DNA of 42,477 nucleotides from Synechococcus sp. AG-670-F04 (GTDB lineage: Bacteria; Cyanobacteriota; Cyanobacteriia; PCC-6307; Cyanobiaceae): NCBI GenBank assembly GCA_003211515.1, contig QCSN01000015.1, positions 1 through 42,477 of the forward strand. Direction: 5' to 3'. The position numbers and the translations under genes were made by a program. Position 1 is the first letter of the stretch. Each line of letters starts with the position of its first letter. The notes beneath the pieces were generated by a model. It searched no databases and was not told the DNA's origin. It saw only the letters and a list, made by a program, of their open reading frames with translations. Shown piece by piece: positions 36,158-42,477 of the stretch.

Positions 36158-36394
36158 TCACTTCTTGAATAGAAACCAAAAGCGTTGATGTGGTTTCAAT
36201 CCCAGGCCACCAGAACTTGGTGGGACCAGTAGTTCGTAATAACTCCCCTTCGTGCTGTCGTATTGACACGTCCATCTTTTTACCTGCATGTCCTGCCCCT
36301 TCTCCTGACATGCATTCATGGCTGCGGTGTCATTGAGGTTGAGTGCTTTACAGCCCGTCAACAGAAGGACGCTCAGCAGTAAAACGAAATTCAT
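36158..36394 (-). CDS. Small lipoprotein, unknown
   Basis: 78 residues from the inner ATG (MNFVLLLSVLLLTGCKALN). The sequence LLTGC is a lipobox, so the mature protein would start at a lipidated cysteine. Two more cysteines (NACQEKG, WTCQYD) follow. The segment RWTCQYDSTKGSYYEL suggests a small beta-rich domain. It is convergent with the secreted pair, 23 bases from it. An upstream start at 36406 is possible. Confidence 0.62.
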   Translation of the reverse strand: MNFVLLLSVLLLTGCKALNLNDTAAMNACQEKGQDMQVKRWTCQYDSTKGSYYELLVPPSSGGLGLKPHQRFWFLFKK

Positions 36395-36488
36395 GGGTCT
36401 TCTCACGTTCTCTTATCCTCTTAACACAATTATACAGCCGAAGAGCTGAACCAGTGGATAAGTCATAGGTCATATATCAGGATTTATA

Positions 36489-36521
36489 GGTGGTAAAACA
36501 GTTTATTTATTGCTTACCACC
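36489..36521. repeat. Inverted repeat upstream of the lipoprotein
   Basis: GGTGGTAA and TTACCACC form an 8-bp stem around a 17-base loop between divergent transcription units. It could be an operator or an RNA structure. Confidence 0.35.
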
Positions 36522-36634
36522 CATTCACCCATAACTGCCCCTTACGCGGCTTCTAGGGTCTTAAAAGTGCCATTCTCGGCTATGTTTCTATCCTTTGAAA
36601 CACGTAAGAGATACTCAGGTGTTGTTAGTCATGG

Positions 36635-36718
36635 GTGAAACCTTTGGATACATCTAATATCGCTGATGCTCCCAAGAGAGTCATCATCCCAAAGAGTGAA
36701 CGGGAGAGAGTGTTCTAA
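36635..36718 (+). CDS. 27-residue peptide ORF (GTG start)
   Basis: Sequence MKPLDTSNIADAPKR then VIIPKSERERVF. Charged and proline-containing, without a membrane segment. Located 84 bases before the double-glycine peptide gene. Weak support. Confidence 0.25.
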   Translation: MKPLDTSNIADAPKRVIIPKSERERVF

Positions 36719-36801
36719 TCCTTAATAGTAAAAAGAGATACCATATTATTGTTGCCTGTGATTGGAAGCGGAACTACCATTACAGTAGAACATACAAATC
36801 A

Positions 36802-37023
36802 ATGCCCGAAACTGAAGGCAATGAACTCTCAGTGGATGAACTCAAGGATGTGAGTGGTGGGGGAATGGGTTTAGACAGACTCGGTAGTAACAAAATCAAG
36901 GGAGACGGAGGACTTGGGGGGCTGGGTTGTAATGCTGGAGAAAGGGGTGGAAGACTTAAAAAGGGTCAGATCAAGGACGGGATAGCAGATCGGTATGCAT
37001 GCAACGACAACTTGCCTGGATAA
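36802..37023 (+). CDS. Double-glycine-leader peptide (bacteriocin/RiPP-like precursor)
   Basis: 73 residues. The leader MPETEGNELSVDELKDVSGG matches the double-glycine consensus LSxxELxxVSGG, which is cut by peptidase-containing ABC transporters (C39 type). The predicted core of about 53 residues is glycine-rich (GDGGLGGLGCNAGERGGR), basic near its middle, and has two cysteines. No transporter, peptidase or modification enzyme is visible nearby, so export would depend on genes elsewhere. It may be a bacteriocin, a signalling peptide or a modified peptide precursor. Confidence 0.65.
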   Translation: MPETEGNELSVDELKDVSGGGMGLDRLGSNKIKGDGGLGGLGCNAGERGGRLKKGQIKDGIADRYACNDNLPG

Positions 37024-37049
37024 AGAGAACGCAAAGGAGTGAGGGCATT

Positions 37050-37073
37050 AAAAACCCCCAGTCAATGCTGTGG
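37050..37073 (-). terminator. Terminator-like hairpin, minus strand
   Basis: On the minus strand CCCACAG-CATTGA-CTGGGGG (one mismatch) is followed by five T. It lies downstream of the small minus ORF at 37129-37278 and faces the end of the double-glycine peptide gene. Confidence 0.5.
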
Positions 37074-37128
37074 GTGTGGAAAGTAAATTGTGAGGTTAAT
37101 CAAACACCACACCAGTAGCGTAGGGTCA

Positions 37129-37278
37129 TTAGTTTTCTAAAAAATCAAGTAGTGCAAGCGTCTCCGTGAGAGGGTCGTTATATTGGTAGAAATAGACGAT
37201 GCCCACATAAGCAAGGGCTTGATAAAAGAATAGAGGCAATATTTTAAAAGATAAAAATAGGAAGAACAGGAATTGCAC
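37129..37278 (-). CDS. 49-residue membrane protein (GTG start), unknown
   Basis: A very hydrophobic first half (FLFFLFLSFKILPLFFYQ, ALAYVGIVYFYQY) is followed by an acidic end (DPLTETLALLDFLEN). The contrast between hydrophobic and acidic parts argues for a real small membrane protein. Its GTG overlaps a plus-strand terminator hairpin, which leaves room for doubt. Confidence 0.4.
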   Translation of the reverse strand: MQFLFFLFLSFKILPLFFYQALAYVGIVYFYQYNDPLTETLALLDFLEN

Positions 37279-37287
37279 CTGTTTTTT
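37265..37287 (+). terminator. Intrinsic terminator, plus strand
   Basis: AACAGG-AATTGCA-CCTGTT followed by TTTT. It would end plus-strand transcription from the double-glycine peptide gene. Confidence 0.5.
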
Positions 37288-37341
37288 ATTAGATTGTTCC
37301 ACCCTACAAAAAAATAAAAGTCACTAGACCTTCCATTGGTT

Positions 37342-37377
37342 CAAACAGGACAGCCCCGTAGTGCGCCTGTTTGTTTT
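37342..37377. terminator. 8-bp stem hairpin beyond the minus-strand cluster
   Basis: CAAACAGG and CCTGTTTG pair around a 16-base loop, with TTTT on the plus side. It lies just after the end of the RNA polymerase cluster and may stop transcription from either direction. Its CCTGTTT arm resembles the hairpin at 37265. Confidence 0.5.
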
Positions 37378-37408
37378 CAATTATTTATATGTCGCTGAAA
37401 AACGACAA

Positions 37409-37741
37409 TCAGAGGACATCAAGGGCATCGTCATTGCCTTGAAGATACATCTGAGCAGCGTGCATATCCATTGGTGTCAACTGTTCATTTTCACCAAAAG
37501 ACGCCAAGTAATTTTTAGCATCTGCAGCACTGTCTACAGCCACACCCTGTGCTTTATTGGATGCCCGCAATGGTGGCATATATGAGGGCATAGGTTCCAT
37601 AGGACGGGCAGGCGGACGTTGTCTAGTCTTTTCAGCTTTTGCATCACCTTTTTCTACTTTCAATCTGTTAGACAAAGGTTTAAACTGGCGATATTCATAG
37701 CCATAAGGATTGTTTGACAATTTAGTTTCACTCTCCAGCAT
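37409..37741 (-). CDS. Last small protein of the minus cluster, unknown
   Basis: 110 residues from the ATG at 37741, which overlaps the preceding gene's end by 14 bases; a GTG at 37771 is less likely. It is basic and proline-rich in the middle (RQRPPARPMEPMPSYMPP), with a more structured acidic end (LTPMDMHAAQMYLQGNDDA). It may be a flexible adaptor or a nucleic-acid-associated protein. No family recognised. Confidence 0.62.
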   Translation of the reverse strand: MLESETKLSNNPYGYEYRQFKPLSNRLKVEKGDAKAEKTRQRPPARPMEPMPSYMPPLRASNKAQGVAVDSAADAKNYLASFGENEQLTPMDMHAAQMYLQGNDDALDVL

Positions 37742-38099
37742 TATCAAAAATGTAGCCTGTGTAGTTCTCACAAGCTGCCATCAACTCTGCTCGTGTGATA
37801 ATCTTTACACCTAAAACATTCTGTAGTTTGAGGATAAGGGTTATCGAAATAGTATCACGACTGTTTACCAAATCTGTAAAGACTAAGGACGACATCCCTA
37901 GCTCATTCGTCAAGACATTGTTACCGCCGAATGATGTTTCTACTTGAAGTCCGCCACGACCAGTAGCAGTTGCAGGAACTGCAGCGTTTAACTTATTTTG
38001 ATAAGCAGCTTTGAGTTCACGGCGTTGGTCTGGAGTAAGGCGGATACGTGCAGAGACAAGGATAGGTAGTGGATGGTTAATAAATTCAGAATTACTCAT
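37728..38099 (-). CDS. Small protein with regulator-like C-terminus
   Basis: 123 residues. The C-terminal part (LVNSRDTISITLILKLQNVLGVKIITRAEL, described here in two pieces: NSRDTISITLILKLQ and NVLGVKIITRAEL) resembles the end of some XRE-type regulators, where a short helix set is followed by LGVxxxxxxEL. A classical helix-turn-helix is not clear at the N-terminus. The start has the cluster's shared context (TGAACAATG). Confidence 0.6.
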   Translation of the reverse strand: MSNSEFINHPLPILVSARIRLTPDQRRELKAAYQNKLNAAVPATATGRGGLQVETSFGGNNVLTNELGMSSLVFTDLVNSRDTISITLILKLQNVLGVKIITRAELMAACENYTGYIFDNAGE

Positions 38100-38106
38100 T
38101 GTTCAG

Positions 38107-38430
38107 TTACAGTTTTGGTGTGTTCTTTGGTTTGGGAGGTTTAACGGTTTTAGGCCTGTTAGCCAGACCACGTTTGCGAAGGTCTTCATTCATCGCCTTT
38201 TCCATATCGTCAGATACTTCAACAGGCGCCGGTTCAGGCTCAGCAGTTTGCGTCTGTGGTGCTTCAGTGCCAGGCAGAGGCTCGAGCACGAATTTTCGTC
38301 TTGGCTCTCTCTGTTGATTTTTTGAATACTGCTTCTCTCGATAGTCAGTAGCCTCAAGGTCAACCCAGTCGTCTCCTACACGGGTCTCAACTCGGATGAG
38401 GGGCTTGCCATCGATAGGATGAATAGGCAT
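38107..38430 (-). CDS. Small charged, proline-rich protein, unknown
   Basis: 107 residues. It starts MPIHPIDGKPLIRVET, then a region rich in Glu and Pro (APQTQTAEPEPAPVEV) and a basic end (RPKTVKPPKPKN). It is probably disordered in large part. Its ATG overlaps the preceding stop as TAATG, so it is translationally coupled. Confidence 0.6.
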   Translation of the reverse strand: MPIHPIDGKPLIRVETRVGDDWVDLEATDYREKQYSKNQQREPRRKFVLEPLPGTEAPQTQTAEPEPAPVEVSDDMEKAMNEDLRKRGLANRPKTVKPPKPKNTPKL

Positions 38431-38807
38431 TAGCTAGACCTCCTTGCAAGTCCCGTAGGACCTGTAATTTTCCTAGCTGTTGTCTTAACACCAGAAAGAT
38501 TTGAGGGTGCAGAGATAAGTGGTTGACCAATATTACTATCAATGAACATCTCATTAATTTTTGACATCAGAAACTCTTTGACAGTTTGACCTTTGACACT
38601 TGCCATACGTGTCAACTGTGAGTGTTCAGCAGGTGATAGCGTCAAGGTAACTTTGGCGGGTTTCGTTTCTTTAATAGCTTTTTCAGCAGCTTGTGTTTCT
38701 ACATCCGTAGATGCTTTTAAAACATCTGCATCCAAAAGCTCTTTTACCGTAGCTGGGTCAGAGAGGTCAAGTGAAGGCGTTTGTTCACCTGTATGATTTA
38801 ATTTCAT
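38430..38807 (-). CDS. Ribbon-helix-helix-like protein
   Basis: 125 residues. Residues about 51-85 read AKVTLTLSPAEHSQLTRMA then SVKGQTVKEFLMSKINEMF. A short beta strand with alternating residues followed by two helices is the ribbon-helix-helix DNA-binding pattern of CopG/Arc regulators. The N-terminal part is acidic and the C-terminus basic. It could regulate the cluster or partition DNA. Start context ACTGATTAAACAATG. Confidence 0.6.
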   Translation of the reverse strand: MKLNHTGEQTPSLDLSDPATVKELLDADVLKASTDVETQAAEKAIKETKPAKVTLTLSPAEHSQLTRMASVKGQTVKEFLMSKINEMFIDSNIGQPLISAPSNLSGVKTTARKITGPTGLARRSS

Positions 38808-38814
38808 TGTTTAA

Positions 38815-38910
38815 TCAGTTTTGTTTTGGTTTGTATTTAGCTTTGAGTTGCTTTTGTTGTTTCAGAAAGTCTGTAACTTTACTAGCAAACTCTTTCAGGT
38901 TGTCAGTCAT
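38815..38910 (-). CDS. 31-residue basic helical peptide
   Basis: Sequence begins MTDNLKEFASKVTDFL and ends KQLKAKYKPKQN. One amphipathic helix with a lysine-rich tail. Its ATG overlaps the upstream stop (TAATG), the same junction seen at 38430, which makes translation likely. Confidence 0.55.
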   Translation of the reverse strand: MTDNLKEFASKVTDFLKQQKQLKAKYKPKQN

Positions 38911-39584
38911 TATGAAGACAGTTGCCTGTAGATTTTAATGACCTCATCCAGTGGGTAGTTTTCCAGCACAGACGAAATAGCTTCTTCAGCAGACATCTCA
39001 CTGTTGTGAAATGAGGCAGTAGCAGCACAGACAGCAGAATAGACAGGGTTACTCTCCTGGCTATCTTCAGCAGCTTGTAGCCATTGGTAGGCCATCTCTA
39101 AGCCTGCTGGTTCTTCTTGCAGCATCGGGTCCAAAACTTCGTCAATCTCAGCTTGTGTAACATCCTCAGCGACTGTTGTTTCTTCTTGAACAGACGCAAC
39201 TTCTGGATGAGCATCTCTGAAATCTTGGTCAAGCAACTCTAAAAACTGCCAACGCTCACCGTCATCCTCACCGTTCATTGCATTGTTAAAGTCAATGACA
39301 AATTCAGGTGGGTAGTATTCCTTCCCAAATGCAAGCATCTGTTGAATGTTGGGATAGAGTTCAATGATGTTGGAGATGTATTCCTCATCAGTGTCTCGTT
39401 GATAATCAAGGTCAGACCGTTGCTCTTGTTCAGTCACAAGGTATTGGCGTTCACCAGTAATCTCGTTCTCTTCATAGACAGCATCACATCTGCCTCCATC
39501 TCTACCTGTAGACCAGGTTCCGCCTTCTGCGTCGTAGCTTCCATCAGAATTTACTGCTGGAGTAAAAGTCATTGCTCTGCTCAT
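38910..39584 (-). CDS. Acidic 224-residue protein, unknown
   Basis: Strongly acidic throughout (for example DLDYQRDTDEEYISNI, NGEDDGERWQFLELLDQDF). A beta-like N-terminus with glycines and aromatic residues (DGSYDAEGGTWSTGRDGG) precedes a long helical part. No catalytic motif recognised. Acidic length and context could fit a scaffold, DNA mimic or phage-type accessory protein, and none can be chosen from sequence. Start context CTGAATGAACTATG. Confidence 0.65.
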   Translation of the reverse strand: MSRAMTFTPAVNSDGSYDAEGGTWSTGRDGGRCDAVYEENEITGERQYLVTEQEQRSDLDYQRDTDEEYISNIIELYPNIQQMLAFGKEYYPPEFVIDFNNAMNGEDDGERWQFLELLDQDFRDAHPEVASVQEETTVAEDVTQAEIDEVLDPMLQEEPAGLEMAYQWLQAAEDSQESNPVYSAVCAATASFHNSEMSAEEAISSVLENYPLDEVIKIYRQLSS

Positions 39585-39855
39585 AGTTCATTCAGTGTTG
39601 TTAGTTTTTAAAATCAGGTTCATTCAGAAATAGCATTAGCATTCATCCGAATGTAAAAAAAATAGTGGGAAAAGTAGACAAGACCCATCAAGCACGATCG
39701 AAACTTGCCTACTACACCACAAAATTCAAAGTCTCAAGCACATTAATACTGTCCCACCAGTAATTAATCAAGAGGCACTATTGCAAAGAAAGCTAAAAAA
39801 GAAAAAATAGCTAAAAGTGAGTTAAGTTTAACGACTTTCTCAAATGGTCGGTAAC
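39585..39855. other. Gap between acidic and SSB-like genes
   Basis: 271 bases, AT-rich. TTCATTCAG occurs twice at 39588 and 39620. AGCTA and TAGCT flank an A-rich loop near 39789-39813. No ORF is supported. It may hold a promoter for the downstream minus genes. Confidence 0.4.
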
Positions 39856-40362
39856 TCACCAATCGATACCAGAATGACTATCTGGATTTTCTGCCTCATC
39901 AATCTCAAAGCTAGTTCTAGTTTCTTGCTCGTAGACGTCAGCATAATCAATGTTAAACACTACATTACCGTTCTGAAGGTCACGGAAATGACCTGTGATG
40001 CTTACATCACGATTAGGCAAGTAATGAGGGTTTTCATCTTTGATGTTGAGTTCAGGCTTAAACAATTGGTTAGAGATAATAAAGCCATTCTTACTCTCAT
40101 ATTGAGCCGTAGCTATCTTACGAGAGTATTGACCTTTTCTCATCTCTACCATCATTAACGAACTTTCACCAGTTTCAAAGAATGTCTGGTTATCGTTCAT
40201 TGTCAATGGCATTAAAATGCAGACATACTCGTCAAATCTATTTGGAGTGATGAGAAAATCTGCATCTAATATTTTAGCTTCAAACCTTACCTGTGTTTCA
40301 AAGGGTTTTAGTAAAGTTTCTTCTTGATATTGGTGAGGTTCATTTTGATAGGTTGTCATCAT
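39856..40362 (-). CDS. Possible single-strand DNA-binding-like protein
   Basis: 168 residues. Alternating beta-type segments (VRFEAKILDADFLI, EYVCILMPLTM, SLMMVEMRKGQY, RDVSITGHF, GNVVFNIDYADVYE) suggest an OB-like fold, and the tail is acidic (FEIDEAENPDSHSGIDW) as in SSB and T7 gp2.5. That architecture beside a T7-type RNA polymerase supports an SSB-like role, but this is inference. Two tandem ATG codons begin the gene. Confidence 0.5.
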   Translation of the reverse strand: MMTTYQNEPHQYQEETLLKPFETQVRFEAKILDADFLITPNRFDEYVCILMPLTMNDNQTFFETGESSLMMVEMRKGQYSRKIATAQYESKNGFIISNQLFKPELNIKDENPHYLPNRDVSITGHFRDLQNGNVVFNIDYADVYEQETRTSFEIDEAENPDSHSGIDW

Positions 40363-40394
40363 AGTTCAGTATCAGTCAGTTTTTATTTGTTGGT

Positions 40395-40700
40395 TCAAAC
40401 GCAGATTACTGCGTCGTCCCCATAATGCTCTGCATATTTTGTAACAACATCAATCAAAGTGCGGCTGTTGTTTTGCTCTTTGATACCAATGATGCGGTTA
40501 ACCTGCAATGGTTTTGGCACTGCACTGTTGTAACCAGAGTTGATGCTACAAATACGCTTACTAGGGTTGTTGGCTTGGCCAATCACATAGCGACCATCAA
40601 ATAGCTGGACAACAAAGATGTAGTCAGCAGTATATTTCTTGGTCTGTGTCTGCTCTTGTCGGGTGGCTTTAACTTGATGCACAAAAGTAGAAGTTGACAT
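40395..40700 (-). CDS. GIY-YIG-like protein
   Basis: 101 residues. The segment YIFVVQLFDGRYVIGQANN, then PSKRICSINSG, follows the GIY-YIG layout: a Tyr/Phe-x-x-x strand, a second strand with YVIG, and an arginine on the following helix. The later catalytic Glu and Asn of full nucleases are not evident in this short protein. It may be a nuclease domain or a non-catalytic relative like those found in cyanophages. It sits just downstream of the RNA polymerase gene across a 371-base gap. Confidence 0.6.
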   Translation of the reverse strand: MSTSTFVHQVKATRQEQTQTKKYTADYIFVVQLFDGRYVIGQANNPSKRICSINSGYNSAVPKPLQVNRIIGIKEQNNSRTLIDVVTKYAEHYGDDAVICV

Positions 40701-40967
40701 TAAATGAAATGAAAGAATAGTTTGAGCATTTGTATTCCTAATACCTATGTATTATTGCATAAGACAAGGTTAGGAAAGGTTTAATTATTCTAATAACAGA
40801 CGCACTATAGTAGTAATAGTGTTCATCAGGATTGAAATGTTGCTTCGCAACCAGTCAATCAGTATGAACCGGATTACAGCCATTTTGCGCCTGTATACCT
40901 AGTTGGAACTCCTCGTCATTTACTCCGTAAATAACTCGTCGTATCACCACTAGATTGTTGTCTTTTT

Positions 40968-40990
40968 AAGAAGGTTTTGGGTCTTCTTTT
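40968..40990 (+). terminator. Terminator-like hairpin, plus strand
   Basis: AAGAAG and CTTCTT pair around GTTTTGGGT, followed by TT. The stem is AT-rich and weak. Confidence 0.35.
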
Positions 40991-41016
40991 CTTATCCTAT
41001 TAACGGACACCCCTAA

Positions 41017-41052
41017 GCCCTTGCAGCGCAATGGATTACAAGGGCGTTTTTT
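41017..41052 (+). terminator. Intrinsic terminator, plus strand
   Basis: GCCCTTG and CAAGGGC pair around a 15-base loop, followed by GTTTTTT. It faces the end of the minus-strand RNA polymerase gene, so it would stop plus-strand transcription entering that gene. Confidence 0.6.
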
Positions 41053-41071
41053 CTAAAAAAGGGCGAAACTT

Positions 41072-42477
41072 TTAGGAAAAGATGTAATTTGACCCCATTA
41101 TCAGGTCTAAATCAAGGTCACCAATAATAGGTGGTGCTGTCTGTGGCTCAATTGGTAGGTCATTATCAAGCCTGAATGTATCCCATACAGAATGCCTACA
41201 AGCGTCTATGAGCCCTTGTTTGAGACGTTGCACCTGATAGTCCATTGTCTTACCAGGGGCAACTCCACAGGCGTCGTGGATACCTACAAACGGGTGTTCT
41301 ACATCCCACAACGCTTCACACAATGCAGCCGCATCAGTTAGGTGTGTGATGTTTGCTGTGATTGCATTCAGCAGTTTGCGAGTGTTTGGTTCAGGTAAGT
41401 CAACAGACATTTCCTCCCTACGATAAATAGCAGAACCATAGTGAATAGTTCTTACTCGTTTCATCTTTGTCTTTGGATATTTCAAAGTCATCACCGAGCC
41501 ATTGCAGCTTGTATATTTGACTTCCTTCTTACCAGAAGCAAAGATTTCACTAGTTCGTTTTCTGAACCAACCAACAACAGACGCAATAGATGACACACTA
41601 TCAAGAGCAGTGACCCATAGCTCACATAGCTTGTCCATTTCTTCATCTGTGAAGTCAAGATTAGCAGGCTTTAGCTTGTCTCTATTGAATGCTTTCAGGT
41701 TACGTTTCTGCTCTTGTTCAGGTGAAGCATAAGAAGCAGGGACATAGGTTGTCTTCATCATCTTCCGTAGAAGCTTTGATTGTTCCAACCTGTTGAGATG
41801 TCTAGTTCTAAAAGTGCCAACAGGTGCTATCCGTCTAATCTCTCTCCACACCTCCATATAAATATCTGCAGGTGCGTCTGTATCAATCAGATTGGTCATC
41901 AATGCACCGTGTGTGTTCTGTCTCCAGGCATTGAAAATAGAGGTGCCAGAGCAAGATGCATCGACACAAACATAGGTCTGTGTGTAATCCTGTGACCTGT
42001 CAACAAATACTTTGACGTATTCATTAGCTAATGCAGCAAGACAGAAGGGGTCATCAATACCATCTTGCTGCAGAAACCTAACAGCACGGAAGAAATCCCC
42101 ACCGTCACACATACAACCAATGTTTAGTATCTGTTCTCGATGGTTATCAAACCAAGCCACTCTCTCATCCCAAGCCTTTTTGTCATTACCTGCAGCGTTA
42201 GCAATGCCTATTTTCATCCAGAACTCTGTCCTATCATCAATAGGTGTCTTCTCAGCAAACCTAATTAAATAACGGCCAGCGTCTGTAGATTGAAAGGAGA
42301 TAAATGGAACACGACTGTAAATCCTACCTCTCACATCAAACTTCATTGGAATATAGAAGTAGTCGTCATTCATAACTTTTTCGGCCTTGTCAGTAATCTG
42401 GTGAGCTAGTAATGATTTCTTTGCTTTAGCAGCACCAAGGTCTTTCATATCTCTGACATATTTACAAGTTTTCTTAT
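41072..42477 (-). CDS. T7-type single-subunit RNA polymerase, C-terminal half
   Basis: The frame is open to the window edge, so the start is outside. About 467 residues are visible, and T7 RNA polymerase has 883. Matches to T7 are collinear: YIPMKFDVRGRIYS (T7 YNMDWRGRVYA region); CVDASCSGTSIFNAW (motif A, catalytic Asp); RKMMKTTYVPASYAS (motif B, R-x3-K-x7-Y); ITANITHLTDAAAL (T7 NFVHSQDGSHL); and VGIHDACGVAP (motif C, catalytic Asp). The end GDLDLDLIMGSNYIFS corresponds to the T7 C-terminal foot. All catalytic residues are kept, so it is probably active. It transcribes DNA without sigma or host subunits, and its likely targets are the element's own genes. Confidence 0.93.
   Translation of the reverse strand, partial: KKTCKYVRDMKDLGAAKAKKSLLAHQITDKAEKVMNDDYFYIPMKFDVRGRIYSRVPFISFQSTDAGRYLIRFAEKTPIDDRTEFWMKIGIANAAGNDKKAWDERVAWFDNHREQILNIGCMCDGGDFFRAVRFLQQDGIDDPFCLAALANEYVKVFVDRSQDYTQTYVCVDASCSGTSIFNAWRQNTHGALMTNLIDTDAPADIYMEVWREIRRIAPVGTFRTRHLNRLEQSKLLRKMMKTTYVPASYASPEQEQKRNLKAFNRDKLKPANLDFTDEEMDKLCELWVTALDSVSSIASVVGWFRKRTSEIFASGKKEVKYTSCNGSVMTLKYPKTKMKRVRTIHYGSAIYRREEMSVDLPEPNTRKLLNAITANITHLTDAAALCEALWDVEHPFVGIHDACGVAPGKTMDYQVQRLKQGLIDACRHSVWDTFRLDNDLPIEPQTAPPIIGDLDLDLIMGSNYIFS

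Larger units (their letters stand above)
40701..41071. other. Structured gap between RNA polymerase and GIY-YIG-like gene
   Basis: It holds several hairpins: GTTGC-TTC-GCAAC, ATTTAC-TCC-GTAAAT, and two plus-strand terminator-like hairpins. It also has the palindrome ACTATAGT (40804-40811), which contains the ACTATAG core seen at T7-type promoters. No ORF is supported. It may carry a promoter for the downstream genes and a small plus-strand RNA. Confidence 0.45.
34639..42477. mobile_element. Second foreign block with phage-type RNA polymerase (extends past window)
   Basis: Starts where comEC sequence ends and runs to the edge. Base composition is lower in GC than the core. Contents are small secreted proteins, a double-glycine peptide, DnaA-box-like sites, and a minus-strand cluster led by a T7-type RNA polymerase. 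No integrase of its own and no virion gene is visible in this part. The left boundary is inferred from the comEC break; the right one is unknown. Confidence 0.55.

Noticed and set aside
34639-42477. Complete prophage
   Set aside because: Only an RNA polymerase and accessory-type genes are visible; no capsid, tail, portal, terminase or lysis gene is seen in this part.

Overview
This is a chromosomal segment of a marine picocyanobacterium, most probably a marine Synechococcus. The evidence is a compact GC-rich core with cyanobacterial hallmarks: a clpR-clpP3 pair, ftsQ-ftsZ without ftsA, a lumenal pentapeptide protein, and a membrane PIN/TRAM protein. Into this core are set AT-rich stretches with foreign-looking genes.

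Core (about 1.2-21.2 kb). tRNA-Leu(CAG); murA; tRNA-Leu(CAA) directly followed by argD, folC and a secreted pentapeptide protein. On the opposite strand lie an FAD-dependent oxidase, a CodA-like amidohydrolase and a membrane-anchored small protein. Next come tRNA-His and a DUF1611 (DgcN-type) gene broken by one extra G, with its enolase-superfamily epimerase partner. Then miaB; ddl, a small membrane protein, ftsQ and ftsZ (cell wall and division); the SRP RNA; panB; hemW; a PIN/TRAM protein; and clpR-clpP3.

AT-rich island (about 21.2-28.4 kb). It is gene-poor, with one PfkB-type kinase, an EF-hand-like protein and several very short ORFs that mostly encode one or two predicted membrane helices. 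It ends at glyQ.

Split competence gene (30.3-34.6 kb). comEC, the DNA-uptake channel gene, is cut inside the codons of its conserved Ser-His-x-Leu-Ala-x-Ser-Gly-x-His motif by a 3.34-kb element. The element carries a tyrosine integrase, a long pentapeptide-repeat gene and a truncated repeat copy. A 10-bp direct repeat (CCCTGGCGGC) flanks it, and recombination between the repeats would rejoin the two comEC parts in frame. The comEC sequence stops again at 34,636, where a second foreign block starts.

Second block (34.6 kb to the window edge). It holds two paralogous four-cysteine secreted proteins, a small lipoprotein, a double-glycine-leader peptide, two DnaA-box-like sites, and a long minus-strand cluster. 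That cluster runs from a T7-type single-subunit RNA polymerase (cut by the window edge) through a GIY-YIG-like protein, an SSB-like protein, an acidic protein, a ribbon-helix-helix-like protein and several tiny coupled genes. Four of the genes share an unusual sequence just before the start codon. No capsid, tail, portal or terminase gene is visible, so the block may be a phage-derived or plasmid-like element with its own transcription machinery. Together the two insertions make this locus the most interesting part of the window.
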